Positions 46,116 through 59,357 of a DNA stretch of 64,000 nucleotides are shown one piece after another. Each line of letters opens with the position of its first letter. The stretch's first letter is position 1. A model generated the notes under the pieces. It was given only the letters and a program-made list of their open reading frames with translations. It had not been told where the DNA came from and made no database searches. Source of the DNA: Odobenus rosmarus divergens (taxonomy: Eukaryota > Chordata > Mammalia > Carnivora > Odobenidae); assembly GCF_000321225.1 (NCBI RefSeq), contig NW_004450303.1, positions 1,841,973-1,905,972 on the forward strand, given 5' to 3'. The position numbers and the translations under genes were made by a program.

Positions 46116-48145
46116 TTTTTAAAATTAGGCTTACATGCATTTTTTAATAAGATGCTGTTAAATAATTTGGGGAGTTGTTCTTTGTCTTATAACTAAAGGC
46201 TACATTAAACGTTATCAGAAACGCTACCATAAATATCTAAAATATCCGGCCGGAAAATAGAATAGAGATACAGCTAAATTATCTCAAAAAGCTCAGAGCT
46301 GGTAACCAGTTACAAACAGCTCACATAGCCTTGGGGAAGAAGAGAGGAAAGTGGCTGTCAGACAAGCCTCCCTTTTTAGTTCTGGATTAGCCACCCTCTC
46401 CTTATGCTGAAGGATTCCCACTGACTTCAAAGAAGGCCTTAGATCAGAGACAGAACAGTGCTAGGCTGAATGATTGTAGTGACGTTGAGGCTCTCTTAAA
46501 GAGATCCTCTTTTGAGCTGTAGCCAGCATGACATTATCACTTTATCAATGATAAGAGGGCTTTGGGGTGGGACTCTAGAGCTACTAAAGTACTCTGAAGC
46601 ATCAAAAAGGAGAAAAGAAATGCATTTAAATCAAGGCAGAATTTTTAAAGTCATGGGATAGTGATGCAGTTCCTTGCTGGAGGAGTGTCTGGGACAAGTA
46701 AGAAACTTTCTGTGGGAGATTGGCTTGGCTTTGTTAGCTACCAGCCATTGCTGGGGGGAAAAGCACCAAAAAAAAAAAAAAAAAAAAGACAGCTGAAGAA
46801 AGAGAAATCTATTATAAACCCATCATAATACAATAGCTTAATATTGACACAAGCACAGCATGTGGGCTGGGGTCAGGCCAGTGCACATGTAAGGATTGCA
46901 TCCTGCACAAAGAAATGGAGGCACACTAGGAGGTGAGGTGGCCCAGATAGTACAAGCATGGGACAGCCTCATGGCCAGACCATCAACTGCCAAATAATCT
47001 GCTGAGAAACTGAATAGGGATTGTATTTTTAGGATAATTAAACAGCAGGGTCTAAAATGTTGTTGGCAGAAAGAAATAATTAGTAGAGAGATTTCTGCAG
47101 TGTCATGAATCAGCAGGTACAATGGAACTATCTATTTTCTTCATGTTGCTCAATAAAGATGATCAGTCAGAGCCAGAAATCTGTTCTTACAAACTGAGCT
47201 AGAATGTGATTTAATGTCCCTGGTAAAATATCAATTCAAGGACCTGATGTGTATTAGAATTAAGGAAAGATTTAGTGTTGGATAATGCAAAGAAAACAAG
47301 ACTTGAATTCTAAAGACCTCTAATACAAGGCTGAATGCATTAAATGTGTTAATAAATATTTGGGCAACACCGAGAAAGGAGAGATTAATCCCAGTTTGGG
47401 TTGAACAGAGGAGCATGGGGTAACACACAAGAAACCACTGAGGTTGACATAAAAAGAGATGATGTTATCAATGTTTTGTACGTAGAAGATGCACTTCGTT
47501 TATCACTCAACAATTAGGAAGGTCTGCAGCTTTTAAAAAATAGAGAATTAGAGACATCTTCATTTGCTTTCTACATGGAAAAATGAACGTATGCTTCAGC
47601 TCCAGTAGCCCTCCTTCTCAAACTGTTACAAGACTTCCACGCTGGATGAAAAACCAGCAGGTGAAAACCTCTTGGATTCACCTTGAGTAGGATTGGGCCC
47701 TCTCCCCGAGTCTCCCTTGTCCACACCCAGAGCCTGGCTGGAACTCAGCCCAGATGGGTGGAGACAGAAGGCCTTCACCTACTTACTTGCAGAAGAAGGT
47801 TAACAGTAAACCCTAAATTGTCCATTCCAGCCATGCTGAGCCCTCACCTCCAGCTTCCAATTAGCGCTGCTGTTATCTTAAATGATATGGCTGCTTCCCA
47901 GATAGAGGGCCAGCAGGATCCCACCTGCTAGAAACAGAAAAGGGAAACATATTTAGAACCACTGTGCGTTACAGCAGGCTTCTCTGCAGAAAGCCTGAAA
48001 CTTCTCCGGAGTAATTTCCACAGAGGCAAAACATTCACTATGTATTGATAATAGCATCAAGATATGCCAGATTCTAAACACACAGTCACTTAATGATTTG
48101 AAAAAACCTTCACGGAGCACATATTACATGCGTATTATAGATATT
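46116..48145. other. Unique intron sequence
   Basis: No named element except an A-run of 19 near 46769-46788. The open frames at 46838-47122 (minus) and 47683-47931 (plus) have no domain. Confidence 0.5.
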
Positions 48146-48149
48146 GGCA

Positions 48150-48720
48150 GGAGGGTTGCCAGATTTGGCAAATAAAAATATAGGACACCCACTGAAATTT
48201 GAATTTCAGATAAATAACTTTTTAGTATAATTATGGCCCATGTGTTAAAAGATAAACTGAAGCATAATAAAAATTTTAAGGGTTTATTTGAGCAAAAGTC
48301 TGTTTGGGCCATGTCAAACTGGAAGTAATTAAGGGCAAAGACTTATATAGAGAAAAATACAAAAGCAAAGAAAGGAAATAATGTGAATGGCTTTAGCTTA
48401 GAGCCTAGTTGTCTATTTGTGATTGGTTGTGCCTAGTGTTTTGATTTCATAACCTTGAGACATTTACAGCCTTGGATTTTGGTTTGCATAGATAGACCAC
48501 TATAGCATTAGAGCCACCTCAGTCTAGTGGCCTGCTTGTTTAATTTCATTTCATTTCATTTCATTTCATTCAATTCAGTTCAATTCAATTCAACACATGT
48601 AATATTAATAATACAAGCATTATACAACTATTAATTGCACTTATATTTTAAAATTATTTGTCCTTTACCTGAAACTCAAATTTAACTACATGTCCCACAT
48701 TTTATCTGGCATCTCTAACT
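48150..48720. repeat. Inverted-repeat element, possibly an old DNA transposon, split in the middle
   Basis: Left arm GTTGCCAGATTTGGCAAATA through TTTGAATTTCAGATAAATAA (48152-48225), and right arm with CTGAAACTCAAATTTAACTA and TTTATCTGGCATC (48665-48712) are imperfect reverse complements. Between them lie about 400 bp of other sequence and a TTTCA/AATTC microsatellite (48543-48592). Family not determined. Confidence 0.6.
48543..48592 (+). repeat. TTTCA then AATTC microsatellite
   Basis: Five to six TTTCA units followed by several AATTC-type units. Confidence 0.93.
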
Positions 48721-50870
48721 GGGAGGAATAAGAAGAGAATTTCTGAATGGGTGAGATCAGACAAATAAGGGGAAGAAGGGCATTGAAGCAGGAGAAACCG
48801 TATGGACAAAGCCAAGGAATAACTGCATTTTTTAAATGGCAATGAGCACAGCAGATCCTATAAGCAGAGGTCTCTTGGAGGGGAATAAAATTCAAGAGGG
48901 CTGTTAGGGACTCTCTGGAGATTGTCTTGAACAGTGGGCCACCCTTCTACAACAAAATGTTCAATGAGGCATAACTCAAGAGCCAGCTGTCAAATTTCTT
49001 TTAAGTGAATCATCTTTGCCCAGTAAAACACCTGGAAAGGACATTTTGGCTATGGAAGGGTAGGCCTCAGGGTTTGGCCAGGATAAACAGGGACAGACAA
49101 TGAGAAAGCTGAATCACTCTGCATGAAAAGGGAGAAGAAACGATGACATTTTAGTGCAGTCCTACTAAGGAGACATAAGGGGAAATTTTGAGGACAGCAG
49201 GATGGTAGGGGGTCAAAAGACAGAGAGAGGAAATTTTGGCCAAGGAGAATTCTCTATAGCAGCCAAAGACTATGAAAGAAGTCAAATATTCCACCTTATA
49301 TCATCTGCTGTGCTTTGTCATCTGAGGCTCTGCCACTGCCCTCAAATCTGCAGTCACAGTCCATACCTTAGTGATCTACGTGGGGAGTGTTTGAGAGGCG
49401 AGGAGAAGCACACAAGAGCCCTGCTCAATGCTCTGCTAGACAGAAAAAAGAAAGCAAGCCCGGGGCAAGATGGCAGTAGGAAGGAAAGGTCCCCCAACAG
49501 GAAATCGAAGTTTTCCTTGATTTCCTTGATTTCCTTTGTGGGAACACAAAGCCCTCAAATCCACACAGATCTTGAGGAAAACAAGGATGTGTAATTTGTA
49601 GATGAAGCAATTCTATTTAAATCTCAAATACAGGAATCCCAGCTAACACCTGGCTCCATGTGTATAAGACAACCTTGATAGATCCAACTTCAGATACTTT
49701 GGGAATAAATGATTGCACATATAGATCTTCCAGAGTCCATTCTTTACTCTTTCTTTTGTCTTGATAACTACTTTTTGGACCCTTTAGCATCTTCACCAGT
49801 GTTCATTCAATCAATCCTAAGGAGAGATGGCCCAACTCAGGTTGATTTATTTTTCTCTTCGTTACCATCTCTGGCAAGAGATGTGATTGGATGTCACAAT
49901 CCCGTATGAGATCATGCAATCCTGCATGATCCTGTACATGCGTACACAGCTGCCAATGTTTAAGTGGGAAATGCTGCTTTGCTCCTTTCCTATTACCTCC
50001 ATGTATTTGGATGAGTGTATATATGCTCCTATATAAATACCTCAATGAATTCAAATGTGTATATGATTATTTCATTTCCTGGAATGGGTGAATTTATTCT
50101 ACAGTCTACAAAAGGCCAATGAAACTTTTGCAACTGCTTGTAATATTTCTCAGCTGTGATTCCAATGTTTTCCCCAAAACTAAGTACTGATTGCAGTGGC
50201 AAATGAACAGTGTATTGTTACTTCCAGAATAATGACTTCAGAATGATATTATTTGGCCAGTCACCTGCACTGAATGAGAGTGAGGACTATTCCTTGACTA
50301 TAATAAGCGACTCTTTAGAAAGTTTCCTCCTGGTAGGAAATTCAATTCAGAGAACAGAGCGTCTATAATGGAGGAGGTCTAATGAGTCACTGGGAACATT
50401 AGAGAATGGGCAAGATGTTGTATTTATGTTTTAAATGTTTATGTAACGCTCATTGCTGGAGGGAAACTAGCTATTACAGTTTTTGCAATTATCATGCTGT
50501 TTCTCTTTTCCCATCTCCTGGAAAGCTCCAAAAAAAAGGATGATTTGACCTTATCCCTGGAATACATTCATGATCCTGCTGCTTCCTTTAGAGTGTTTGG
50601 GAAATCAGCAAACCTAACCTGCAACCAAGTTTATTTCAATTTGAAAAGGACATGATAATACAAAAGCTACCAGGCTGGTTCCCCGGTTAACCATAGTTAG
50701 CTTCCCTAAAGTTGTGGACAATTTGACCAGCATGCTGTATCCTGCCCCATTTACTTACTGATGATGCTTATCCTGGCTAACATTTATCATGACACCTCGA
50801 GTCGTTTCCAGTTGAATGCACCTGAACTAATCAGCTCCTCTTTGAGTTTTATAATTCCTATTTCTATTTC
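48721..50870. other. Unique intron sequence
   Basis: No nameable repeat. Overlapping open frames on opposite strands at 49202-49594 and 49425-49610 lack domains. Confidence 0.5.
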
Positions 50871-50887
50871 AAAAATCCAAAGCAACA

Positions 50888-51053
50888 GGGGCGCCTGGGT
50901 GGCTCAGCAGGTTAAGCAACCGACTCTTGGTTTTAGCCCAGGTCGTGATCTCGGGATCATGAAATCGAGGCCCACGTCGGGCTCTGAGCTCAGTGTAGAG
51001 TCTGCTTGTCCCTCCCCCCCCACCTCAAATAAATAAATGTAAAATCTTTTTTA
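50888..51053 (+). mobile_element. CAN-SINE (older subtype) with 17-bp target duplication
   Basis: AAAAATCCAAAGCAACA exactly at 50871-50887 and 51054-51070. Middle CGACTCTTGGTTTTAGCCCA, C-run of 8 near 51016. Confidence 0.94.
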
Positions 51054-51070
51054 AAAAATCCAAAGCAACA

Positions 51071-52535
51071 AATATCTACCCTTTGGCACCAGCACTTTTT
51101 AAAAAATTGTTCCTATTTCAGTGCCTTTACCATTGGATATATGCACACACTATGAATTTGTTCACATTCATTTTATAATATATTTTTTAATTCAGCAATT
51201 AGCATGCCCAGATGAGCACGTACATGTGCTTGGAATCATTCAAGGTGCTGGGTTTTTAAATTAAAAAACAGATCTATACGTAACTTCATGGAATGTACAG
51301 TCTAAAAGTGCTTATTTACACAAGTCAAAATAGATAGCTTAGTGACAAAGCTATCAGAATTTTCAAGACATGTCTCTACTTAATAAAGTCATTTTCTCAT
51401 TACTCCTGGGTAATTTACCTCTTTGCCTCTGCTTTTTTATATTCCCCTGCCTTTATTCACTTTCATTTATCAGGGAAGGGCATAAAGTAGTGGAAATTAA
51501 ATATTTCCATTTTATATAATAATTGGATTTTAGGATAAAGGTTGGAACCGCAGCCTAAAATCTAACTTGAATATAAATAAAGTTTTAATATTATTGATTA
51601 ATTTTTTCCATTCTATCTTTGAATCTTTTTGCTAATCATAAAAATTGTCTGTCCAGGGACAGATAAAAATACCAAGCATTTCATCCAGAACGTTTATCAG
51701 AATGAAAGGTCAATGGCGAGATGATGTTGAAGACTCATACATAAATGTTACAGGTGTGTGTAGTGCGTGGCGCCATCACAGAGCAGAAGCCTCCACCATC
51801 ATCTGTTTCCTTATCTTTCTCCAAACAAATCAGGCAGTTCAGAATGTGTGGCAAGGGCTAGAATATTATAAAACAACATTGGTTCTGACTCTGATCATCT
51901 GTCGAGGTAAACTGGAGTCAAAGGAGTGGAAAGTGTCATGGGCAAGGCAGTGCTGTTGGGATGTCAGGCCGCACAGTGATGGCAAACAATAATCCCTCAG
52001 AAAAAAACTCTTCTCTCAATGTCAGGAGTCTTGGAAAGGAAGGAACACGGAGGCAACCAAGAAATCGGGGTAGTCTTTGTAGCACTGTCTCTTTTCTGTA
52101 CCTTGCTGTATTAACTGAGCCCTTCCTCGTGTCTACTGGCAACCAAAAGCAACCAAGGAGCGCATGGAAGCAAGTGGAAGGGCAAGGGGAGGGGTGCATG
52201 GAGACAAGCTCAGATGGAAGAGAGGCCCATCGGGGACACTGTAGAGGTAGTGGGACAGAACAAGAAAAGGGGACGATCTTACAAGACTGAGATATTTGGA
52301 GACTCTGACTCCTGGCAGACCCCTGGGCATAGTTCCAGGCCTTAATTAGGATTCTGTAACAATTTTTAAGAGAAAATGATTTTCCTAAATATCACTAGTT
52401 TTTCCTTTAGTCACTTATACCTGGATCTTATTAAAGTTTCCAGCCATTCTGCTCACTTTATCTTCTAAGTACAAATGAGAAACTGAAAGGGTCCATATCA
52501 CAGCAACTGAGTACTTGAAATAAGGCATTTGAACA
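51071..52535. other. Unique intron sequence with L2-like trace
   Basis: About 51190-51300 resembles an antisense L2 tail. Open frames of 115 (51645-51992) and 109 codons (51961-52290) overlap minus-strand frames and show no domain. Confidence 0.45.
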
Positions 52536-52733
52536 CAGGGCGCCTGGGTGGCTCAGTCATTAAGCATCTGCCTTCAGCTCAGGTCATGATCCCAGGGTCC
52601 TGGGATCAAGCCCCACATTGGGCTCCCTGCTCGGCAGGGAGCCTGTTCTCCCTCTGCCTCTGCCTGCCACCCCACCTGCTTGTGCTCTCTCTCATTCTCT
52701 CTCTGTTAAACAAATAAAATCTTTAAATATATT
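52536..52733 (+). mobile_element. CAN-SINE
   Basis: Head GGGCGCCTGGGTGGCTCAGT, tail AAACAAATAAAATCTTTAAA followed by a short TA run (52735-52748). No certain target duplication. Confidence 0.9.
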
Positions 52734-52849
52734 TTTATATATATATATGCCTGAAGGGGTGTCAGAGCACATCTCATCTCAGCTAAAGACGACGGGAACA
52801 ATTCAGTTCATCCGTGGCCAAGCCCAACACTGGACCTCCAATTACTTTC

Positions 52850-53020
52850 TGCTAATAATAATATCCGTAATACCTAGTGTGGGTACAAGCCCAACCACTT
52901 TATAGGTGTTACCTCACTCAATCCTACAACCACTCCCATGATGTAGGTACATATTACTATCTGTACCTTCTCAGGTGAGGAATCTGAGGCCTGGAGTGGA
53001 TGAGTTATTTGCTCAATCTC
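52850..53020 (-). repeat. MIR-like ancient SINE, antisense
   Basis: CCACTTTATAGGTGTTACCT, CACTCAATCCTACAACCACT and AGGTGAGGAATCTGAGGCCT follow the reversed MIR order. 53021-53740 up to the exon is otherwise unique. Confidence 0.72.
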
Positions 53021-53740
53021 AAAATTGATGAAAGGGCGGAGCTTCCTCCCTAGGGCCCACACGGTCTCCCGCCCCTAAGGAGCATGCGTAGTTCCCTACC
53101 TGATGGAAGGGAAGCCTCCCGCTTCCTTCACCCATGGAAACATCTGCAGAGAAGACCCGCTAGCTGGTGCTTCCCTTAGCTTCATTACGCTTCATTGTGG
53201 AATAAATTACTGAATTCTGCTTAGCAGAATTGTACATAGAAAATATCATCTGAGCACAAGGTCTTGAACTTAGTAATGCTGGGTTGTCTCTGTAATTGGG
53301 AGAGAAGAGTAACAGCTTGTTTGTCCTCACTCTTTCCAAGATCCTAACTTTTCCTTGAAATGGTTTAAGCAATTTGATGCCTAAGAAGGACTTCATTATC
53401 TCCAGTTTCAACTCCTTTAGTTCTGCGTGAAAAATAGTTTATAATCATGAAATAACAGGAGGGATGAGAAAGTTGATGTAATCGTAAGCTGAAATTTTAC
53501 TGACTCTAATAAATTGTCGAACTGGCAGTTGAACCCTATGCCAGAAGCAGAAATGTGTGCAGGGCCTCAGACGAACAATATCGCACCCCCTTGTAGTCAC
53601 AAAAATTCCCATTTATTAAAAAGCCGCCAACCGGCGCTGCCTGCGGTTGTCAAGCTTCTGGTATTTTTCCAGATCTAGTGCAACGAAAATCACCCTTTGA
53701 GTGCCTAGGTCAATAAATGACATTCTTTTCTGCTGCACAG

Positions 53741-53962
53741 AACCTGAAGCGGGTGGCTGAGACCTGGATGGATGAATTCGCCGAGTACATTTACCAGCGG
53801 CGCCCAGAATACAGGCACCTCTCCACCGGGGACATCTCCGCCCAGAAGGAGCTGCGCAAACAACTCAAGTGCAAGGACTTCAAATGGTTCATGGCGGCAG
53901 TGGCCTGGGATGTGCCTAAGTACTACCCTCCAGTGGAGCCCCCACCGGCTGCCTGGGGGGAG
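53741..53962 (+). CDS. GALNTL6: GALNTL6 internal exon: end of catalytic domain and linker to lectin domain
   Basis: This exon has 222 nt, 74 codons, phase 0 to phase 0, between acceptor TTTTCTGCTGCACAG and donor GTGAGG. It begins [20 protein letters not shown], in which RxAExWMDE(F/Y) is conserved across the family. It continues through [23 protein letters not shown] and [15 protein letters not shown], and ends AAWGE just before the ricin-type lectin domain. [20 protein letters not shown] and [12 protein letters not shown] point to GALNTL6, because GALNT10 differs at many of these sites. The exon is clearly richer in G+C than the surrounding intron. An open frame runs past the donor to 54100, but the in-frame intronic residues do not look like the lectin domain. 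The lectin-domain exons and stop codon are beyond 64000. Confidence 0.88.
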
Positions 53963-56424
53963 GTGAGGAGATACTGCATGGAACCTGCGCTTACCTCAGC
54001 GTGTCCTTCTCTCCCCGGCTCAGGTGGCGGGAGGGACTGCCGAAACCTCAGCTCCTCTGCCCTACAGCCAAGTAAGATTAGCTTAAATCATCTCCGATAA
54101 ATCAATGTCCAACTGCTGATTTTTTTAGAAATTGTCAGGGAGAAGCATTCAGCCCTCAGCCTTGAGAGTCCCCCCCAGAACCCTTGGCTGCTATTGACTC
54201 CCCAAATGGATTTTTTTAATACACCTAGAAAATATTTTTATTTGAGATTAGTGACATTGCTATAAGAGCTTGCAGAGAATGCAAATAGCTGTCGTGCTAC
54301 CATGTCATTAAGTGTGACCTGATTTCCATGATAAGAATCCCTCCGCGTCCTCCATGCATAGCCTTATTGCTATTGGTATATGCAAGAATGAGGTGATGGA
54401 GCGGCTTGACTATTTTCTTAGCCGGAGGTGCTATGCAGAATCACGAAGAAATGCATTTCCATAAATACCCACAGCTGTGGCACACGCAGGAGCCACATCG
54501 GTTGCTTAAGCACTAACCTTTCCACCTCAGAATGCTTCTTTTTGATTTCACTTCGTGATATAAAACGGAAAGAACTGAATAGCTCCAGTTTCCAAATTTA
54601 AAATATCTATCTTTTGGCATAGAAAGGACTATTGTGCTGGGTGTAGTTCCGTTCAATCCCGTTACTATAGCCTTCTCCTCATAGAAAAGCATATGCTAAA
54701 GCAAGGACTAAAATTGGATAGGGTGGATTTATCCTAGCAATTGAATCTGCTTTTAGCAGGAGGCTATGAGGGGGAAATTGCAAGCTGGGCGGGATGCTAG
54801 CGCTGTCCTCGTTCTCAAGGTTTTCAGAAGCCAGGGGATGACTATAGTGCTTTGTGGGGGAGCCTTTTCATCATTATCCTTGGTCTTGTTGTGTGGGGGA
54901 GAACATGCATTAGCCTGGTCGCTGTCTGGTCTGTGGCTTGGCAGAGCATTGAATACAGGTTGCCCCAGGGCATGGTGGGGGTGGCCCAGAGTGAGCAGCG
55001 TTCTTGGGTGGGCAGTCCCAGCACCCCCTGGAAAATGTTTCGTGTACACTGCTTGTTGTGCCGAGAGGGTCCAAAAAGATGTCATTCTCTTACCTGTGCC
55101 TGGGATACCCAAAGAATGAAGGAGAGAGTCAAGGTCAAGAACATCACTGCATGTTCCATTGCCGAATGTTTTTGAATGTGCTCGTGGTCCTAATACTGGC
55201 TGCTCAAGCCAGTTATGGATCTGATCTGATACTTTGCATCTTGAACATTTCATTAAAGCCTCCCTGGAATATTAGTCATATTAGTCTGCTCCTATTCGTT
55301 TTAGCTACCATGGACTTCATTTCTAGCGGTGGAAAGGTAAAGTAGACCCCAAGAAGAGCTTTCTTAGTCTAACGTATGGTAGGACACAGGAATTTATTGC
55401 TCAATAAGCAGGAGAGTGGCTTTGTAAGGTGTTTTTGGTTCAGGTTATATCTACCACCTATAGTAATTTAAATGCAGTCCTGCCTTAGTGATTCAGAAAT
55501 ATTCTCAAAGACCTCACAGCATCACTGCGTGATCTGCAGCCAGTTAAAATCTCATCAAGCTTTTCTCCATTTTCTGTGGAAACATATATTTTGGTTCCTC
55601 CGTGGTTACTACTTCCAGCTGCAACAGGTCACATTTTCCCTTCGAACCTGACTAAACCATAACCTGTATTTATAAAGCTCCTGGCTTGGAAACAGACTCA
55701 AAGCTTCTTCCACTGATGTTCTAAAAAAGACACGACTTCCCCCAGAAAAATCAGAATAATCATCTGAAGGCCAGGTAGGCTACATCAGAAGGTTGTTATT
55801 CATTACCTTTGACTGCCTTACACATTTACGTGGCTTGCCTGGCCCATGGGAACATTTGCATTCATCATTTCTGGTCTACATGATTAGACACTGAGAAGAT
55901 CAGATTTTTTTTTAACATGATGGCAAACTTCTTTCCCCAAAGCTTCAGCACATCAAACAAAAAAAGTTCATATTTGGGTTTTGGGAAAGAAGAAAATGGG
56001 GCTACAGTTCAAGGGCTAGTTGCATTCAGTTGCATTTGTTCAGTGAAGGTATGGTCCACAGAAAGAATAAAAACCTGGAAGATTGGAGGAAGGCAAAAAG
56101 AAAGGAAACCAACAAGTGACAAGGGTTTGGACTGGTAAATAGTTTTGAAAAATACCTATTTTCTAAGCAGAGTAGATCCCTGAGAGTAGAAATAGTGCCT
56201 GTACATTTAATGCAAGAGGAAAGAGAAGTGTTGAAATGCAGCTTGATCTAAAGGAAATCATGAAAAAGAGAACTATTTCTAACTATCTATGAGGTAATAG
56301 CAACCTACTTCTTAACAGTGGATAAAAATGGCTAAATGTGCAGAATATATCTATGGATCATTTTACCTCTGAAAATAGCTCTTTTGAAGTGATCACTCTT
56401 ATGTTTTTCTTTTCCCTTCGAGGG

Positions 56425-56700
56425 GCCTTTTTTTAAAATATTTTTTTTATTTTGGAATAATTTTAAATTTGCAGAAGAGTTGCAAAGGTGGTACCCAAAG
56501 TTCACAGTCTTCACCCCAGTTCTTTCAGTGTTAACCTCTGAATGTTTGCCACATTAACCACAGTGCGTTTAAACTAAGTAATTAACATCAGTACGATACT
56601 ATTAACTAAACTACAGATTTTATCCAGATTTCACCAGTTTTTTTCACTCATGTCCCTCTTCTGTTCCAGGATCCAATCCAGTATATGAGAGGGTTGTTTA
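56425..56700 (-). mobile_element. Ancient L1-like fragment, antisense
   Basis: AATTTTAAATTTGCAGAAGA, AACATCAGTACGATACTATT, AACTAAACTACAGATTTTAT and TCTGTTCCAGGATCCAATCC form a known dispersed mammalian block. I place it with old L1s, not confidently. Confidence 0.5.
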
Positions 56701-57109
56701 ATTTCCTATAAGCTTTAAATTAATTGTTAGAATGGGCAAAGCTCCTAAATAAACGTAAAAGGTCAATTGCTGTTTTTGTAAGACAGTGAAAAGGGAAATG
56801 CAGCCTGTGTGGCTCTTTGAAAGTGGTTCTAGAAAAGAACCACAAACCTCCAGCAACATAAACACAAGAATCCTTTATGGGAGATCTGTGCCAAAAGCAG
56901 GGTAACTGGCTGTTTTATGCACTTGTACTTGGGACGGTTCCCACCTGCTGTTCTGTACCAGCCTGATTCTGGGTAAACAAGGAAGTGCTTAGGCAATTTT
57001 TGGCCCTGGTTGTTAGAACCCACCTTGTAAAGGATAAGTTACAGGCCATAAATAGCCTATAAACTGCTACTCATTTCCCTGACAAGTTCAGCTGGATTAT
57101 TGCATTTGT

Positions 57110-57350
57110 CTCCTAACTCATCTCTCTGCTTCTGCCCTCCCTCCCTTCAGCTTATTCTCACTATATTACAGTTATATAATGCATTTATTTATCATGTTTC
57201 TCACCTATGTCCCACACTAGAAAGAAAGAGTCATGACACAGAGATTTTGTTGAATTGTGGAGTTACTAATGCTCTTCAGCAGCTAAAAAATGTGTTTGGC
57301 ATATAGTACGTGTGCCATATATATTCACTGAAGGAATGAATGATGAATGA
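57110..57350 (+). repeat. L2/MIR-like ancient fragment
   Basis: Ends with a GGCATATAGTACGTGTGCCA and ATTCACTGAAGGAATGAATG stretch, typical of an L2-type 3' end in sense. Confidence 0.5.
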
Positions 57351-59173
57351 ATGGAAGATTTGGGCTCCCTGTTGTTCCCCTTGTCACTCACTGCTCTGCC
57401 CTGAGCCTCCACAGAGCATACTAAGCTCTTACTCCGCTCCACCACACAGGGGAAGAGTCTCCGTGCCCTCCCTTATTGGCCATACATCATCTGCCACTTT
57501 GGAAAGCTTGGCCAGGAAGAGTTTGAGGTGGGAATCTTAGGTAACCGATCGTGATGGACTCTTAGGTCTATGGTCCACATGATAGTCAAGCAAGATATTC
57601 AGTATTCTCTTCTGATATCCTCCGGAGAAGAAGGGAAAAATCCAAAAGTGAGAATCCTCTGTTCTGGCAATTTCCAAACTCTCCCTGCCAGCTTCCTACT
57701 TAAAGGCAAGAAGAGATTAAAGTCACATCTGATAGAGAAGTGCTTTCCAGAGAAGAAGTCACTGCATCCTGCGGGTGGTGGGTACTGGGTGGATCAACCT
57801 CTGGGAGTGGGTAGAATGGATGGGGAACAGTGGGTGGCATGGGGCCCAGGGGAAAGAAATAGGATTTTGAGCTGTGTACTGAGTCAAACATCCCTTTGTG
57901 TGATTCAAGTAGAAGCAATGTGCTTTTCCACGCTGCTGTGTTGGATAGGGTAAGAACAAGTTTAAAGTGGAAAACTATTCTTAAACCAGGCACATATGGA
58001 GTGCCTTTTTTTTGTGTGTCGAGATACTAAATGAAAGAAGCTGAATTTCCTATTATTTTTCTCCTTCTTACCCCTTCCCCTCCTTCGAATTCATGAATTT
58101 GCTAAAGACATTTATAGTATTCCTTTAGAGTCCATAAAGAAGAGTTCTGCAGAATCCCAAACATCATGTGTAAGAGAGAATAAAAGATATAAAATAGACA
58201 AATGTGTCTTTCCCGACCAGCGCCAGAGATTCTTTTGAGATGTGTCTGCTTTCTGTCCTCAATGTGCCAATCTTGGTGCATCCGTCTGTCTTCCTGCAGT
58301 GGTGCAAAACTTTTTTTAAATCTTTATTTTGAAAAGTTCATCTCAGCGCCGAACTCCTTCGGCTGCTATTTAAATTCCTTCCTCAAGATAATGTCACCAG
58401 GAATTGTAGAACCTTCACACAGACGGGCGCCCTCGGTAATTCCAGTTCTCCTCCTCTGCTTCAGCTGCACTTGACTTCTTTTAACTTGCTCTCTTCCTCT
58501 TTCTTCTAATGTTCTCATGGTGTACTGGCTTTTCGGATGTCCCCCTATCAGCTTACAGGAAAGGAAGTTTGGTCCTAGGCAGTGTGTTATCTGAAAGACC
58601 ATCTGAGGATGTGATGGTGTCTCTTTCATACCAATTCTGCGTAAATGCTGCCGCTGTATAATGCAGAGGTCAAAGCCAGCACTTGATGCACAATGAGGGA
58701 GGCTATCTCACCTCCCCTTTGGAGAGCTGTGGCTGTTTCCCCCTCCCCCCCAACCCCCACCCCCGCCCCGGCAACCCCGTCTTGCAACTGGGAAAGCTGC
58801 AAAGAGAGATTGTCCCACCATTCCCTTGGCAACTGGCCCTGCCATTCAGCTGCTGTCTAAACCAGATTAAATTAAGCAGTCATTCAGAGATGATGTGTCA
58901 TTCTCTGAGTGTATTAGAGTTGACTTGATCTGTCATTTATTTTCCCAGGCAGAGGCAATGCCGGTACACTATGCTAATTCATCTCTCTGGAGCTCAACAA
59001 CGAGGTTGAGAAAAATCTAAGAACACATAAAGAATCGCATTATCCCCTCAGATTTTACTGTATGTTTTCTGAGTTCTCAACAGTGGAGACAGTTGAAGGC
59101 AAACTTAAAGTGTCTCATGATAAAATGGATTTTAGTTCCGTATTCCCTGCTGAGTAAATTGGACATCTTAGCG

Positions 59174-59357
59174 GGGCACCTGGGTGGCTCAGCTGGTTAA
59201 GTGGCTGCCTTCAGCTCAGGTCATGATCCCGGGGTTCTGGGATCGAGTCCCACATCGAGGTCCTTCTCAGCGGGGAGCCTGCTTCTCCGCCTGCTTGTGC
59301 TCACTCTTTCTCTCTCTCTCTGACAAATCAGTAATTAAAATCTTTGAAGAGAAAAAA
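59174..59357 (+). mobile_element. CAN-SINE with 17-bp target duplication
   Basis: AAATTGGACATCTTAGC exactly at 59157-59173 and 59358-59374. Head GGGGCACCTGGGTGGCTCAG. The only SINE I can see after the third exon. Confidence 0.95.

Larger units (their letters stand above)
26347..53740 (+). other. GALNTL6: GALNTL6 intron of 27,394 bp
   Basis: Between the second and third exons, donor GTGAGT and acceptor TGCTGCACAG, phase 0. It is dominated by L1 material between 37.2 and 46.1 kb and has at least ten SINEs. No intact non-L1 gene found. Confidence 0.85.

Noticed and set aside
4214..53962. Assignment of the exons to GALNT10
   Set aside because: Shares WGGEQYE and much else, but [32 protein letters not shown] and [12 protein letters not shown] fit GALNTL6 from memory; large introns also fit. 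A protein search would settle it.
53963..54100. Possible extension of the third exon through its donor into an open frame
   Set aside because: GTGAGG is a good donor exactly where family alignments place the exon end (AAWGE), and the following residues do not resemble the lectin domain.
54753..55253. Longest open frame in the window, 166 codons on the minus strand
   Set aside because: No domain or compositional sign of a protein, and it is overlapped by open frames of similar length on the other strand. This is expected by chance in a locally G+C-richer intron.
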